A stretch of DNA of 64,000 bases, taken from contig NZ_SAWZ01000005.1 of NCBI RefSeq assembly GCF_004122095.1, forward strand, positions 1 through 64,000, read 5' to 3'. The stretch comes from Pseudoxanthomonas composti. GTDB lineage: Bacteria > Pseudomonadota > Gammaproteobacteria > Xanthomonadales > Xanthomonadaceae. Positions 1 through 8,025 of this stretch are shown here, piece after piece (the first letter of the stretch is position 1; every line of letters starts with the position of its first letter). Position numbers and translations under genes: made by a program. The notes under the pieces are model-generated. The model was not told the origin of the DNA and ran no database searches. It was given only the letters and a program-made list of their open reading frames with translations.

Positions 1-620
1 GGCGGACGCACGGTGCGGGCCGGACGCGCGGCGTCGGTCCCGGCGGGGGCATCGGCGCCGGCTTCGGCGCGCGCCCGCTCGGCGGCTTCGGCTTCCGCGG
101 CGGCACGCGTGGCGGCTTCGGCCTGGCGCTGGCGCTCCAGTTCCTCGGCGCGGGCGCGGTCCACCTCGGCCAGGCGCTGCTGCTCGGCCAGGTTGCGCTG
201 GCGCGACTCCTCCAGCTTGCGCAGGATCTCGGCGCGCTCGTCCTCAGGACCCAGCTTGGCCGGGGCCGACGGACGTGCGACGGCCTCGCCTTCGGCCGGC
301 TTGGTGTAGGTGCGCTTCTGGCGCACTTCCACGTTCACCGTGGCGGCGCTGCGACCGGGGCCTGCGGACTTGACGTGGACTTCCTGCACCTTGCGCCGGT
401 TCAGCGTGATCTTCTTTGGCGCAGCGACCTCGTCGGCCGGGCTTTCCGACTTGCCGTGGGTACGGCGCAGGAAGCCGAGCAGCTTCATTTTCTCGGTGCT
501 GGACACTTCCTGGTCGGGGTTACTGAACTTCATGCCGGCCTCGGCCAGCTGTTCGATCAGTTTCTCCACCGGCGTGTTGACCAGTTCGGCGAGCTTGCGG
601 ATGGTGGTTTGCTGCGACAT
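1..620 (-). CDS. infB: Translation initiation factor IF-2, N-terminal part
   Basis: Only the first 206 or so codons are inside the window; the gene runs off the left edge. The protein opens with [20 protein letters not shown], a typical IF-2 N-terminal domain (about residues 1-55). A long charged linker follows, rich in Glu, Arg and Ala and probably coiled-coil, with an [18 protein letters not shown] stretch. IF-2 is the GTPase that places initiator tRNA on the ribosome; its GTPase domain lies outside the window. The gene is downstream of nusA on the same strand, which is the conserved rimP-nusA-infB order. The ATG at 618-620 is the clear start. Identification rests on the N-terminal domain plus context. 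Confidence 0.95.
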   Translation of the reverse strand, partial: MSQQTTIRKLAELVNTPVEKLIEQLAEAGMKFSNPDQEVSSTEKMKLLGFLRRTHGKSESPADEVAAPKKITLNRRKVQEVHVKSAGPGRSAATVNVEVRQKRTYTKPAEGEAVARPSAPAKLGPEDERAEILRKLEESRQRNLAEQQRLAEVDRARAEELERQRQAEAATRAAAEAEAAERARAEAGADAPAGTDAARPARTVRP

Positions 621-680
621 TCGGATCCTATGATCTTGTTGGCGCCCCCTCGCCGCGTGCGAAGGTAGCGCGGATTCTAA

Positions 681-699
681 GCCCTGACGGCATCAGGGC
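681..699 (-). other. Small hairpin between nusA and infB
   Basis: A perfect 7-bp inverted repeat (GCCCTGA, 5-base loop, TCAGGGC) lies in the 95-bp gap between the nusA stop and the infB start. No U-run follows on the minus strand, so it is more likely an RNA-processing or pausing structure than a strong terminator. It would affect only infB expression. Confidence 0.4.
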
Positions 700-715
700 G
701 GATTTCATGGCCGGC

Positions 716-2227
716 TCATTCGCCGCGTTCCAGACGGGCGATCTCCTCGGCGCGTGCGGCCAGGATCAGCGCGGCGGCGCGCGCTTCGTCCAGCCCTTCG
801 ATACCGAATTCCATCACCTCGTCGGCCGCCAGGTCCGACAGGTCCTCGCTGGTGCGCACCCCGTGCGCGGCCAGCGCGAAGGCCGTGTCCTCGTCCATGC
901 CGTCCAGGCTCAGCAGGTCCTGCGCCGGCTGATTCTCCTCCTCACCCTCTTCGGCGGCCAGCGCTTCGTTCAACAGCGCGTCGCGGGCGCGGGCGCGCAG
1001 TTCCTCGACGATGTCCTCGTCGAAGCCCTCCACCGCCAGCAGTTCGCCCACCGGCACGTAGGCGATCTCTTCCACGGTGCTGAAGCCTTCGGCCACCAGG
1101 ATGGCCGCGATCTCCTCGTCCACTTCCAGCTTGTCCATGAACAGCTGGCGGGCCACGCCCTGCTCGGCCTCGGACTTGGCCGCGACCTGGTCCTGGGTCA
1201 TCACGTTCAGCTGCCAACCGGTCAGGCGGCTGGCCAGGCGCACGTTTTGGCCGCCCTTGCCGATGGCCTGGGCCAGGCGATCCTCGGCCACGGCCAGGTC
1301 CATGGAGTGCTTTTCCTCATCGACGATGATGGACTGCACCTCGGCCGGCGCCATCGCGTTGATGACGAAGTTGGCCGGGTTCTCGTTCCACAGCACGATG
1401 TCCACGCGCTCGCCGTTGAGCTCGTTGCTCACCGCCTGCACGCGCGAACCGCGCATGCCGATGCAGGCGCCGATGGGATCGGTGCGGGTGTCGTGCGCCA
1501 GCACGGCGATCTTGGCGCGGTCGCCGGCATCGCGGGCGCAGGCCTTGATCTCCACCAGGCCCTGGCCCACTTCCGGCACTTCCAGCTTGAACAGCTCGAT
1601 CATGAACTCCGGCGCGGCGCGGCTGATGAACAGCTGCGGGCCACGCGGCTCGGAGCGCACGTCGAACAGGTAACCGCGCACGCGGTCGCCGGTGCGCAGC
1701 GCATCGCGCGGGATGCCCTTGTCCTTGGGAATGAAGGCCTCGGCGTTGCCGCCCAGGTCGACATAGATGTTGCCGCGCTCGGCGCGCTTGACGATGCCGG
1801 TCACCAGCTCGCCCACGCGGTCCTTCCAGGCATCCACGACCTGCTGGCGCTCGGCTTCGCGCACGCGCTGGACGATGACCTGCTTGGCCGCCTGGGCGGC
1901 GATGCGGCCGAAATCCGGGTTTTCGATCTGCTCTTCGATGTAGTCGCCGACTTCCACGCCATCGGCCTCGTCCACCGCGTCCATCAGGCGGATCTGGTAG
2001 TCCGGCGAATCCATCACCACGTCGTCGGCCACCACTTCCCAGCGACGGAACGTCTCGTAGCTGCCGTCCTTCTGGTTGATGGTCACGCGCGCCAGCACTT
2101 CCTGGTCGGGATAGCGCTTCTTGGCGGCCGAGGCCAGGGCGGCCTCGATGGCCTCGAAGATCACCTCGCGCGGCACGCCCTTCTCGTTGGCGACCGCATC
2201 CACCACCAGCAACAGTTCCTTACTCAT
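716..2227 (-). CDS. nusA: Transcription termination/antitermination factor NusA
   Basis: NusA binds RNA polymerase and modulates pausing, termination and antitermination. The product is 503 residues from the ATG at 2225-2227, giving [20 protein letters not shown], a typical NusA start. Upstream in-frame codons exist but lack family similarity. The order is the usual one: N-terminal polymerase-binding domain (about 1-130), S1 domain (about 135-200), two KH domains ([17 protein letters not shown] is in the second), then acidic helix-hairpin repeats at the C-terminus (about 360-503). The start overlaps the rimP stop by 8 bp, suggesting translational coupling. Family length and domain layout fit enterobacterial-type NusA. 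Confidence 0.97.
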   Translation of the reverse strand: MSKELLLVVDAVANEKGVPREVIFEAIEAALASAAKKRYPDQEVLARVTINQKDGSYETFRRWEVVADDVVMDSPDYQIRLMDAVDEADGVEVGDYIEEQIENPDFGRIAAQAAKQVIVQRVREAERQQVVDAWKDRVGELVTGIVKRAERGNIYVDLGGNAEAFIPKDKGIPRDALRTGDRVRGYLFDVRSEPRGPQLFISRAAPEFMIELFKLEVPEVGQGLVEIKACARDAGDRAKIAVLAHDTRTDPIGACIGMRGSRVQAVSNELNGERVDIVLWNENPANFVINAMAPAEVQSIIVDEEKHSMDLAVAEDRLAQAIGKGGQNVRLASRLTGWQLNVMTQDQVAAKSEAEQGVARQLFMDKLEVDEEIAAILVAEGFSTVEEIAYVPVGELLAVEGFDEDIVEELRARARDALLNEALAAEEGEEENQPAQDLLSLDGMDEDTAFALAAHGVRTSEDLSDLAADEVMEFGIEGLDEARAAALILAARAEEIARLERGE

Positions 2228-2816
2228 CTTTCGCTCCGCGCACGGCACTGTCGCCGTCGTTGGGTTTGGACTTGTTTCCGCTCGCCTTGCCGTTGGGCCG
2301 ACGCGCGGGCTTCTTCTTCGGTTGCGGCGCCATGCCCAGCGCCACCCAGTCCGGCATCAGCCGGGCCTTTTCAACATTGCCGTGATCGACCACGACGGTC
2401 TGGCCGTCCAAGTCGAACACCAGCGAATCGCCGTCCACGCGCACGATCGCGCCCTGAAAGCGGCGGCGACCGTCCTGCGGCAGCTTCAGCACCACCTTGG
2501 CCGACTCACCCGCAAAGCGCGCGAACTGCGCGGCGGTAAACAGCGGCCGGTCCACGCCCGGCGAGGACACTTCCAGCGTGTAGTTGCCGGAAATCGGATC
2601 CTCGACATCCATCTGCGCCGACACCTCGCGGCTGACCGCTTCGCAGTCGTCGATATTGACCGTGCGCGTCTCGCGCTCGGCTTCGACCACGTCGATGTAC
2701 AGGCGCAGGGTGGCACCGCCTGGAGCAGGCAGATATTCCACGCCCATCAACTCGAGCCCCAGCGCCTGCACGGTGGGCGCCAGGAGGTCTGCGATCTGGT
2801 TGGCCTTGTCGCTCAC
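2220..2816 (-). CDS. rimP: Ribosome maturation factor RimP
   Basis: RimP assists maturation of the 30S subunit. The preferred start is the GTG at 2814-2816, giving (V/M)[19 protein letters not shown], the conserved RimP N-terminus; no ATG lies nearby. The product is 198 residues, longer than the roughly 150 usual for the family. The excess is a basic, proline-rich tail after about residue 160 ([20 protein letters not shown]) that looks disordered. The gene is first in the rimP-nusA-infB operon and overlaps nusA. A terminator-like hairpin lies in its leader. The GTG start and weak ribosome-binding site are consistent with controlled translation, but that is inference. Confidence 0.94.
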   Translation of the reverse strand: MSDKANQIADLLAPTVQALGLELMGVEYLPAPGGATLRLYIDVVEAERETRTVNIDDCEAVSREVSAQMDVEDPISGNYTLEVSSPGVDRPLFTAAQFARFAGESAKVVLKLPQDGRRRFQGAIVRVDGDSLVFDLDGQTVVVDHGNVEKARLMPDWVALGMAPQPKKKPARRPNGKASGNKSKPNDGDSAVRGAKDE

Positions 2817-2841
2817 GTACCGCCTTCGTTCTAGAAAATGG

Positions 2842-2888
2842 AAAAAACCCAGACGCCGGAAACAGCAAGGGGCCCGTTGGGCCCCTTG
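2842..2888 (-). promoter_or_regulatory. rimP leader hairpin, terminator-like
   Basis: On the minus strand a perfect 10-bp stem (CAAGGGGCCC, loop AAC, GGGCCCCTTG; 2866-2888) sits about 50 bases upstream of the rimP start. A run of six T (2842-2847) follows about 18 bases after the stem. The stem is strong but the T-run is displaced. A structured rimP leader resembling a terminator is known in gammaproteobacteria, and this matches in position. It may act as an attenuator controlling rimP-nusA-infB. Readthrough must occur since the operon is essential. Confidence 0.6.
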
Positions 2889-3056
2889 TCCGATGACGCT
2901 GGATGCGGTGCGCACGGCTGCGCTCCACGGCCCGAGCCTGTTCCGATGCGGGCCCGCGATACCGGCGGACATCGTACTTGGGCTTGGTGGCGTCAGGCCC
3001 AGGCATGCACCGGATCTGATCGAACCGGCCCATACCCAACCCTTCGCAAGCCACTA

Positions 3057-3085
3057 AGTCTAGCGCGGGCGTCGAGTATTGGCAA
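3057..3085 (-). promoter_or_regulatory. Sigma70-type promoter for rimP-nusA-infB
   Basis: Minus-strand hexamers TTGCCA (3080-3085) and TAGACT (3057-3062) are separated by exactly 17 bases. They match the consensus at 5/6 and 4/6 positions. Transcription would start near 3050 and leave a leader of about 235 nt that contains the hairpin at 2866-2888. The rest of the 435-bp gap (2817-3251) shows no gene. Confidence 0.6.
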
Positions 3086-3251
3086 ACCCGCGCGACGCCT
3101 GTCGCCCAGCGGACGCATGGTCGTCCGATGGGCCTGAATGCGCACATGCAGCATGCGCTTCGGGCGTCACGCCTGGCCTGCCCGCCCGCGCCCGAAAGTC
3201 CGGCGCCGGCCATTTTCTATGCGCACGCGCCGGCTCCTGCGTGGCGCTGGC

Positions 3252-4124
3252 TCAGCGCGTTCGGCGACCGCTCCACGCCAGGCCGGCCACGCGACCGGCC
3301 GGCCCCCGGGCCGCCACGCCCAGCAGATGGATGCCCAGCGCCACGAACCAGCAGATCGCCGCGGTCCACACGTCATGCGAGAGAAAATGCGCACCGCGCA
3401 GCTGCTGCCCGATGCCGAACACCAGGCCGGCCCCCAGGGCCAGCGCCAGCGCCCGACTTGCCCAGCGCGGACGCACGCTCACGGCGAAGCAATACAGCCC
3501 GAGCCACGCATAGCCCGCGCTGGCATGGCCGGCGGGAAAACACCCAGAAGCGCGCAAGCCCGCCGGCCGGCTGGCGAACAGGCTGTAGTAGGGCCGCAGG
3601 CCACCGTACTGACTCAGGTCCCACGGACAGTCCATGCCCGAGTGCTGCTTGATGAGCGAGATCACGCCGGTGGCCAGGGCGACGGAGGCGAGCAGCCTGA
3701 GCAAGGGCCAGCGTGCCGCGCGCAGGCGCGAGTGCCTGGCGCAGAATCCGCGCAGCATCAACAAACCCACCGCCAGGCTGGCCAAACCCGACAACGCCCG
3801 CCCACCGCGATGGATCAGGCCCTCGGTCAACCAGGCCTGCTTCATCGCCCAGTGCCCGCCTTCCAGGCCATACAGCCAGGACGCGAGGTGGCGATCGCCA
3901 TCGGCGCCGATCAACACCGCACTGGCATAGGCCAGCATCAGCAGCGGCAGCACCACGTGCGTCCAGCCGTTGAGCGCCGGTGGCACAGCGGCCTGGTCGG
4001 CAACCAATGCCGGGCGATACGCTGCCTTGTCGAAGACAGCGCTGGCAGCGCGCTTGGTTACCCACCCTGAAAAGCCCGATCCCGCTTCGGCCCATCGCCG
4101 ACGCACGAGTGGCCGGGCGCTCAT
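3252..4124 (-). CDS. PAP2-family membrane phosphatase
   Basis: This 290-residue membrane protein belongs to the type 2 phosphatidic acid phosphatase family, which dephosphorylates lipid phosphates at the membrane surface. Several hydrophobic segments are visible, and the three active-site motifs can be read: KQHSGMDCPW (motif 1), FPAGHASAGY (motif 2, the PSGH equivalent) and RGAHFLSHD (motif 3). The start at 4122-4124 forms an ATGA overlap with the stop of the upstream phosphoethanolamine transferase, so the two are co-translated. A pap2 gene is also found beside mcr-1, so the pairing is functionally plausible: the phosphatase could process lipid by-products of headgroup transfer. The exact substrate is unknown. 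A GTG at 4133 is an alternative start. Confidence 0.88.
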   Translation of the reverse strand: MSARPLVRRRWAEAGSGFSGWVTKRAASAVFDKAAYRPALVADQAAVPPALNGWTHVVLPLLMLAYASAVLIGADGDRHLASWLYGLEGGHWAMKQAWLTEGLIHRGGRALSGLASLAVGLLMLRGFCARHSRLRAARWPLLRLLASVALATGVISLIKQHSGMDCPWDLSQYGGLRPYYSLFASRPAGLRASGCFPAGHASAGYAWLGLYCFAVSVRPRWASRALALALGAGLVFGIGQQLRGAHFLSHDVWTAAICWFVALGIHLLGVAARGPAGRVAGLAWSGRRTR

Positions 4125-5860
4125 CGACTGCACCCGGCGAACACGTCCTGCGAAGGGTCGTAGACCGAGGTCTTGACCTGCATCAACCCGAGGACGGAAG
4201 GAAACACCACGTCATGGTCGGTCCTGCCCCATGCGCGCCGCTGCAGGCAGGCCAGGTCCAGCCCCCGCGCCTGCGCGAATCCGCTGGAGAACCACATCAC
4301 CATCGGCACGCGGGTCTGCTCCTGCGGGGCGATCGCATACGGCATGCCGTGCAGGTAAAGCCCTTTCTCGCCGAGCGATTCGCCATGGTCGGAGACATAG
4401 ATCATGGCGGTGTCGTAATCGTCCATGCCGCGGAGCTGCTCAATGGTCCTGGCCAGGAAATGATCGGTGTAGAGGATGCTGTTGTCGTAGGCGTTGACGA
4501 TGTCTTCTGGGCGGCAGTTGCCAAGCTCGGGGTCTTCGCAAGGCGGAGTGAATCGGCGGAAATTGCCCGGATAGCGCTGGAAGTAGTTGGGCCCGTGATT
4601 GCCCAGCTGGTGCAGCACGACGACGCGATCGCCCGGCTTGGCCCTGACCTGTGCCTCCAGGTCGTGCAGCAGGATCTCGTCCAGGCAGCGGCCATGAGCG
4701 CAGAGCCCAGGCACCTTGGCATCGTCCAGGCGCTCGATGGCCAGCCCATCGCAGACGCCCTTGCAGCCGGATTGGTTGTCGCGCCACAGGGTCTTGATCC
4801 CCGCGTGCTCCAGCACATGCAACAGCGACTGCTGCTGGCGGATGGCGTGTTCGTCGTAATGGCGACGCCCCAGCTGGGAGAACATGCAGGGCACCGACAC
4901 CTCGGTACTGGTACCGCACGAATGCATGTCGGGGAAGTTCAACACCCCCAGCCTGGCCAGCTCCGGCGTGGTCTGGCGGGCGTAGCCATTCAGCCCCCAG
5001 TTCTGCGCGCGCACGGTCTCGCCCAGCACGAACACCAGCAGCCGCGGCTTGCTCCCGGCATGCGGCACCATCGTGGCGTCGGTGCCGATCGGCGTCCTGG
5101 CCGGGCGATGGATCGGCGATGCGGACTTGAAGTTCTGCTGCAGCGCGACGATGTAGTTGACCGGCGTGGCCAGGTAGCGCACCTCGCGATGGTTGCGCAT
5201 CATCGCCGCCACCTGGGCCGGCGCAAGCAGCGCGGACACGCCCGCCAGAATCGCCAGCCCGAGCATGAACAACGGCCGCACCCACAGGCTGGTCACGGCA
5301 CGACGCTCGACAAGACGCACCCGCCACAGCAGCAGCGCCGGCAACGCGGCGGTCAACAGCAGCGGCAGTGCCAGCTGCGGCGTCAGCAGTTCGCTGGATT
5401 CCTTCATGTCCGTCTGCAGGACGTTGCGCACCATGTCCGCATCCATCAGTACCCCGTAGGTACTCATGAAATGCACCGCCAGCGCGGTCGCGATGAGCAG
5501 CACGGTCAGCACGAGCTTGGCGCTCCAGCGCCAGACCAGCAGCGACAGCACCAGCCCGTTGGCGGCCACCAGCACCCCGAACAAGGCCGCCATGAACAGC
5601 GCACTCCCAGGATGCAGGCGCCAGGCAGCGGACCAGAAGGCGTGGTTGCTGACCAAGGCGAAGAACACGCTGGACAGCAGGATCAAGCGCTCCAGGCTGA
5701 GCCGCGGCCGCCACGCGCGCAGCGCGTTCCATGGGCCCTTTTGGGACCAGGGCGCCTGCGGCGCGGCGCTGGTCTGTGGAGCGCCTTGCGGGTAGGAAGC
5801 GGCGAGCGCGGCGTCGGAGGTGGCCACAATGAGCGTCGAGAGGAACCGGATGGCGCGCAT
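4121..5860 (-). CDS. eptA: EptA/MCR-type lipid A phosphoethanolamine transferase
   Basis: The product moves phosphoethanolamine from phosphatidylethanolamine to lipid A, lowering surface charge; in relatives this confers polymyxin resistance. From the ATG at 5858-5860 it has 579 residues: an N-terminal region with about five membrane segments, then a periplasmic sulfatase-fold domain. Visible active-site residues are Glu281 in GETVRAQNW, nucleophile Thr319 in CGTSTEVSVPCMFS, Asp491-His492 in DHGES, and HQLGNHGP. Paired cysteines typical of the family are present (SCGTST...PC, GCKGVC, CEDPELGNC). A TTG at 5896 would add 12 residues, but the ATG is preferred. The N-terminus before the first membrane segment is unusually long and Ala/Pro-rich. 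It is coupled to the PAP2 gene. I cannot tell from sequence whether the enzyme is expressed constitutively. Confidence 0.93.
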   Translation of the reverse strand: MRAIRFLSTLIVATSDAALAASYPQGAPQTSAAPQAPWSQKGPWNALRAWRPRLSLERLILLSSVFFALVSNHAFWSAAWRLHPGSALFMAALFGVLVAANGLVLSLLVWRWSAKLVLTVLLIATALAVHFMSTYGVLMDADMVRNVLQTDMKESSELLTPQLALPLLLTAALPALLLWRVRLVERRAVTSLWVRPLFMLGLAILAGVSALLAPAQVAAMMRNHREVRYLATPVNYIVALQQNFKSASPIHRPARTPIGTDATMVPHAGSKPRLLVFVLGETVRAQNWGLNGYARQTTPELARLGVLNFPDMHSCGTSTEVSVPCMFSQLGRRHYDEHAIRQQQSLLHVLEHAGIKTLWRDNQSGCKGVCDGLAIERLDDAKVPGLCAHGRCLDEILLHDLEAQVRAKPGDRVVVLHQLGNHGPNYFQRYPGNFRRFTPPCEDPELGNCRPEDIVNAYDNSILYTDHFLARTIEQLRGMDDYDTAMIYVSDHGESLGEKGLYLHGMPYAIAPQEQTRVPMVMWFSSGFAQARGLDLACLQRRAWGRTDHDVVFPSVLGLMQVKTSVYDPSQDVFAGCSR

Positions 5861-5977
5861 TGTCCGAACGGATCCGTCGGATTTCGGTCGGAGCAAGGTC
5901 TGAAATCCGTGGTGCGGGGGCGCCGCGTTGCTCCGGATTCATCCTGCCGACACAGGCGGATGTTGGCGCCGTCGGAC

Positions 5978-6003
5978 AGCGGCAGCGGCAGCGGCAGCGG
6001 CAA
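5978..6003. repeat. Short hexanucleotide tandem repeat (CAGCGG)n
   Basis: About four copies of the unit CAGCGG lie in the 483-bp non-coding gap (5861-6343) upstream of eptA. The copy number is low but this is the kind of sequence prone to slippage. I see no gene, clear promoter or operator in the rest of that gap. Confidence 0.6.
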
Positions 6004-6343
6004 CTCATCCGCAGCCTCCCCTCCTGGCGGTCTGGGCGCCGCGCTCGCGAGCAGTCATCTCACCCTGGTGTCGGGCCGCGCAAATCGCAGGCCCCCTCCT
6101 CGACCAAGTGGGAACTGGCGTCCCTAGTCAGTGCGCCCTGCCGACGGGCCGATGCCACCGGAGCGGCCTCGCCCCTGGAATGTTTGCCAGGCGCTCTCGG
6201 ACGCGGCACTCGCTCGCGTCAGTTCCGTCACTGCAACCTGGCAAAGCCAGCACTCCCTGCCATCGCGCTTGCGCTGCCAGCCCTAGGGACCGGTGAACAC
6301 GTCATCTCATTCGGCAGCGGACAACACTGAAGATTACGGACAG

Positions 6344-6382
6344 CGCAAACAAAACGGCGAGCTCCTCGCGGAGTTCGCCGTT
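6344..6382 (-). terminator. Rho-independent terminator of the initiator tRNA gene
   Basis: A 13-bp stem with one G-U pair (6353-6365 with 6370-6382, 4-base loop) is followed on the minus strand by TTTTGTTTG. It lies about 43 bp downstream of the tRNA 3' end, so it ends the tRNA transcript and separates it from eptA. Confidence 0.85.
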
Positions 6383-6424
6383 TCGCCTACTACATCTGCG
6401 CTGGAGCAACATCGCAGATTTACA

Positions 6425-6501
6425 TGGTAGCGGGGGCAGGATTTGAACCTGCGACCTTCGGGTTATGAGCCCGACGAGCTGCCAGACTGCTCCACCCCGC
6501 A
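6425..6501 (-). tRNA. Initiator tRNA-Met (CAU)
   Basis: The 77-nt cloverleaf can be traced on the minus strand: acceptor GCGGGG/CCCCGC, D-arm, anticodon arm GGGCTCATAACCC with anticodon CAU, T-arm GGTTCAAATCC and an encoded CCA at 6425-6427. The first base pair of the acceptor is mismatched (T1 opposite T72) and the anticodon stem holds three G-C pairs; both are initiator hallmarks. In many gammaproteobacteria this tRNA lies just upstream of rimP-nusA-infB. Here eptA and pap2 come between, and the tRNA has its own promoter and terminator. Confidence 0.95.
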
Positions 6502-6511
6502 GCAGAAGAAT

Positions 6512-6540
6512 ATTATGGAATACAAACCGACTTATTGCAA
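6512..6540 (-). promoter_or_regulatory. Promoter of the initiator tRNA gene
   Basis: Minus-strand TTGCAA (6535-6540) and CATAAT (6512-6517) are separated by 17 bases and match consensus at 4/6 and 5/6. The -10 box ends 10 bases before the mature 5' end. The region is markedly A/T-rich against its surroundings. Confidence 0.75.
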
Positions 6541-6559
6541 GTCTTGAAGCTGGGCTTCT

Positions 6560-8017
6560 TCAAGAAACTGTCACACCGAAGGCCTGCTGGCACCACTGCA
6601 TGATCGGATTCCACGCAATGCCCAGTGCCAGCAGCGCGAGCGCATTGACGCCGAACACCACCGGCACCACGCGGTCGCGACGCGGCGGCGGCAGCTCGCC
6701 GGTGGGCTCGTCGAAGTACATGACCTTGATGACGCGCAGATAGTAGAACGCGCCGATGACCGCGCAGATCACGCCGAGGATGGTGAGCCACAGCAGCCCG
6801 CCTTTCAGCGCCGCGCCCAGCACCACCATCTTCGACCAGAAGCCAAGGAACGGCGGCACGCCGGCCAGCGAAGCCATCACGCACAGCACCAGGCCCGCCT
6901 TCCAGGGGTCGCGCGCATTGAGCCCCTTGAAATCGTCGATCTTGTCGGCCTCAAAGCCCTGGCGCGACAGCACGATGATCGCGCCGAAGCCGGCGGCGGA
7001 CATGATCGCGTAGGTCACGCCGTAGAACAGCGCGGCGGCGTAGCCTTCCGGACCGCCCCCGGCCATGCCCAGCAGCAGGAAGCCCACGTGCGAGATGGTC
7101 GAATACGCCAGCATGCGCTTGAGGTTGGTCTGCATGATGGCGATCAGGTTGCCGACCACCAGCGAGGCGGCGGCCAGCAGGGCCAGCAGCAGCTGCCATT
7201 GCTCGGCGGCCGGTGCCGCGCCCACGGCCAGCAGGCGGTAGGCCATGCCGAACGCGGCCAGCTTGGGCGCGGAGCTGACGAACAGCGTGATCGGCGTCGG
7301 CGCGCCCTGGTAGACGTCCGGCAGCCACATGTGGAAAGGCGCGGCGCCAAGCTTGAACGCAATACCGCCCACCATGAACGCCACGCCGGTCAGCAGCATC
7401 ATGCGCTCGTTGGTGGACGCCGCAGCTTCGGCAATGGCGTTGAGCTGCAGACTGCCGGTGGCACCGTAGACCAGCGACATGCCATACAGCAGCAGGCCCG
7501 AGGCGATCGAGCCCAGCACGATGTACTTCATCGCCGCTTCGGCCGACATGCCGTCGTCGCGGTTGACCGCCACCAGCGCGTAGGAGCACAGCGCCAGCAG
7601 TTCCAGGCCTAGGTAAACGATGACCATGCTGCCGGCCGAGACCAGCATCATCATGCCGACCGTGGCGAACAGCACCAGCACCGGAAGCTCACCCGGATAG
7701 ATGTTGCGCTCGCGCAGGTAGGGCCAGCCGTAGACCAGCGACAGGCCGCTGACCAGCAGGATCGCCATCTTGGCCACGTCGGCCATGGTGTCGCGCACGA
7801 ACATGGCGTGGAACACCGTGCCCTGCCCGCCAACGCCCAGGGCCACCATGGCCAGCGCAATGACCATGAAGGCCACTGCGAGCAGATGGGTGATGACGCG
7901 CTGGCGCTGGCTGAAGAACAGGTCGGCGATCAGCAGGAAGAAGGCGCCTGCGATCAGGACCAGCTCGGGCAGCAGCGGGAGCAGGTCGGTCACGGGTGCG
8001 GAAATGGGCGTGCTCAT
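6560..8017 (-). CDS. nuoN: NADH-quinone oxidoreductase subunit N
   Basis: NuoN is one of the three antiporter-like proton-pumping subunits of complex I in the inner membrane. The 485-residue product begins MSTPISAPVTDLLPLLPELV at the ATG at 8015-8017. It is hydrophobic throughout, with about 14 membrane segments and conserved Lys-bearing helices; HMWLPDVYQGAPTPITLFVSSAPK is recognisable in pieces. It is the last gene of the nuo operon, 8 bp after nuoM. A small inverted repeat (6543-6564) overlaps its stop codon but has no U-run, so the true operon terminator is uncertain. Confidence 0.97.
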   Translation of the reverse strand: MSTPISAPVTDLLPLLPELVLIAGAFFLLIADLFFSQRQRVITHLLAVAFMVIALAMVALGVGGQGTVFHAMFVRDTMADVAKMAILLVSGLSLVYGWPYLRERNIYPGELPVLVLFATVGMMMLVSAGSMVIVYLGLELLALCSYALVAVNRDDGMSAEAAMKYIVLGSIASGLLLYGMSLVYGATGSLQLNAIAEAAASTNERMMLLTGVAFMVGGIAFKLGAAPFHMWLPDVYQGAPTPITLFVSSAPKLAAFGMAYRLLAVGAAPAAEQWQLLLALLAAASLVVGNLIAIMQTNLKRMLAYSTISHVGFLLLGMAGGGPEGYAAALFYGVTYAIMSAAGFGAIIVLSRQGFEADKIDDFKGLNARDPWKAGLVLCVMASLAGVPPFLGFWSKMVVLGAALKGGLLWLTILGVICAVIGAFYYLRVIKVMYFDEPTGELPPPRRDRVVPVVFGVNALALLALGIAWNPIMQWCQQAFGVTVS

Positions 8018-8025
8018 GAGATTCC

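Noticed and set aside
707..2539. Long plus-strand frame over nusA and rimP
   Set aside because: It is the antisense of well-supported nusA and rimP and has no recognisable domains.
2220..2972. Longer rimP start near 2972
   Set aside because: The added N-terminal residues overlap the leader hairpin and have no RimP character. The GTG at 2816 gives the conserved N-terminus.
6543..6564. Inverted repeat at the nuoN stop as a terminator
   Set aside because: Stem of 7 bp with a large loop and no U-run; it also overlaps the stop codon. Not convincing.
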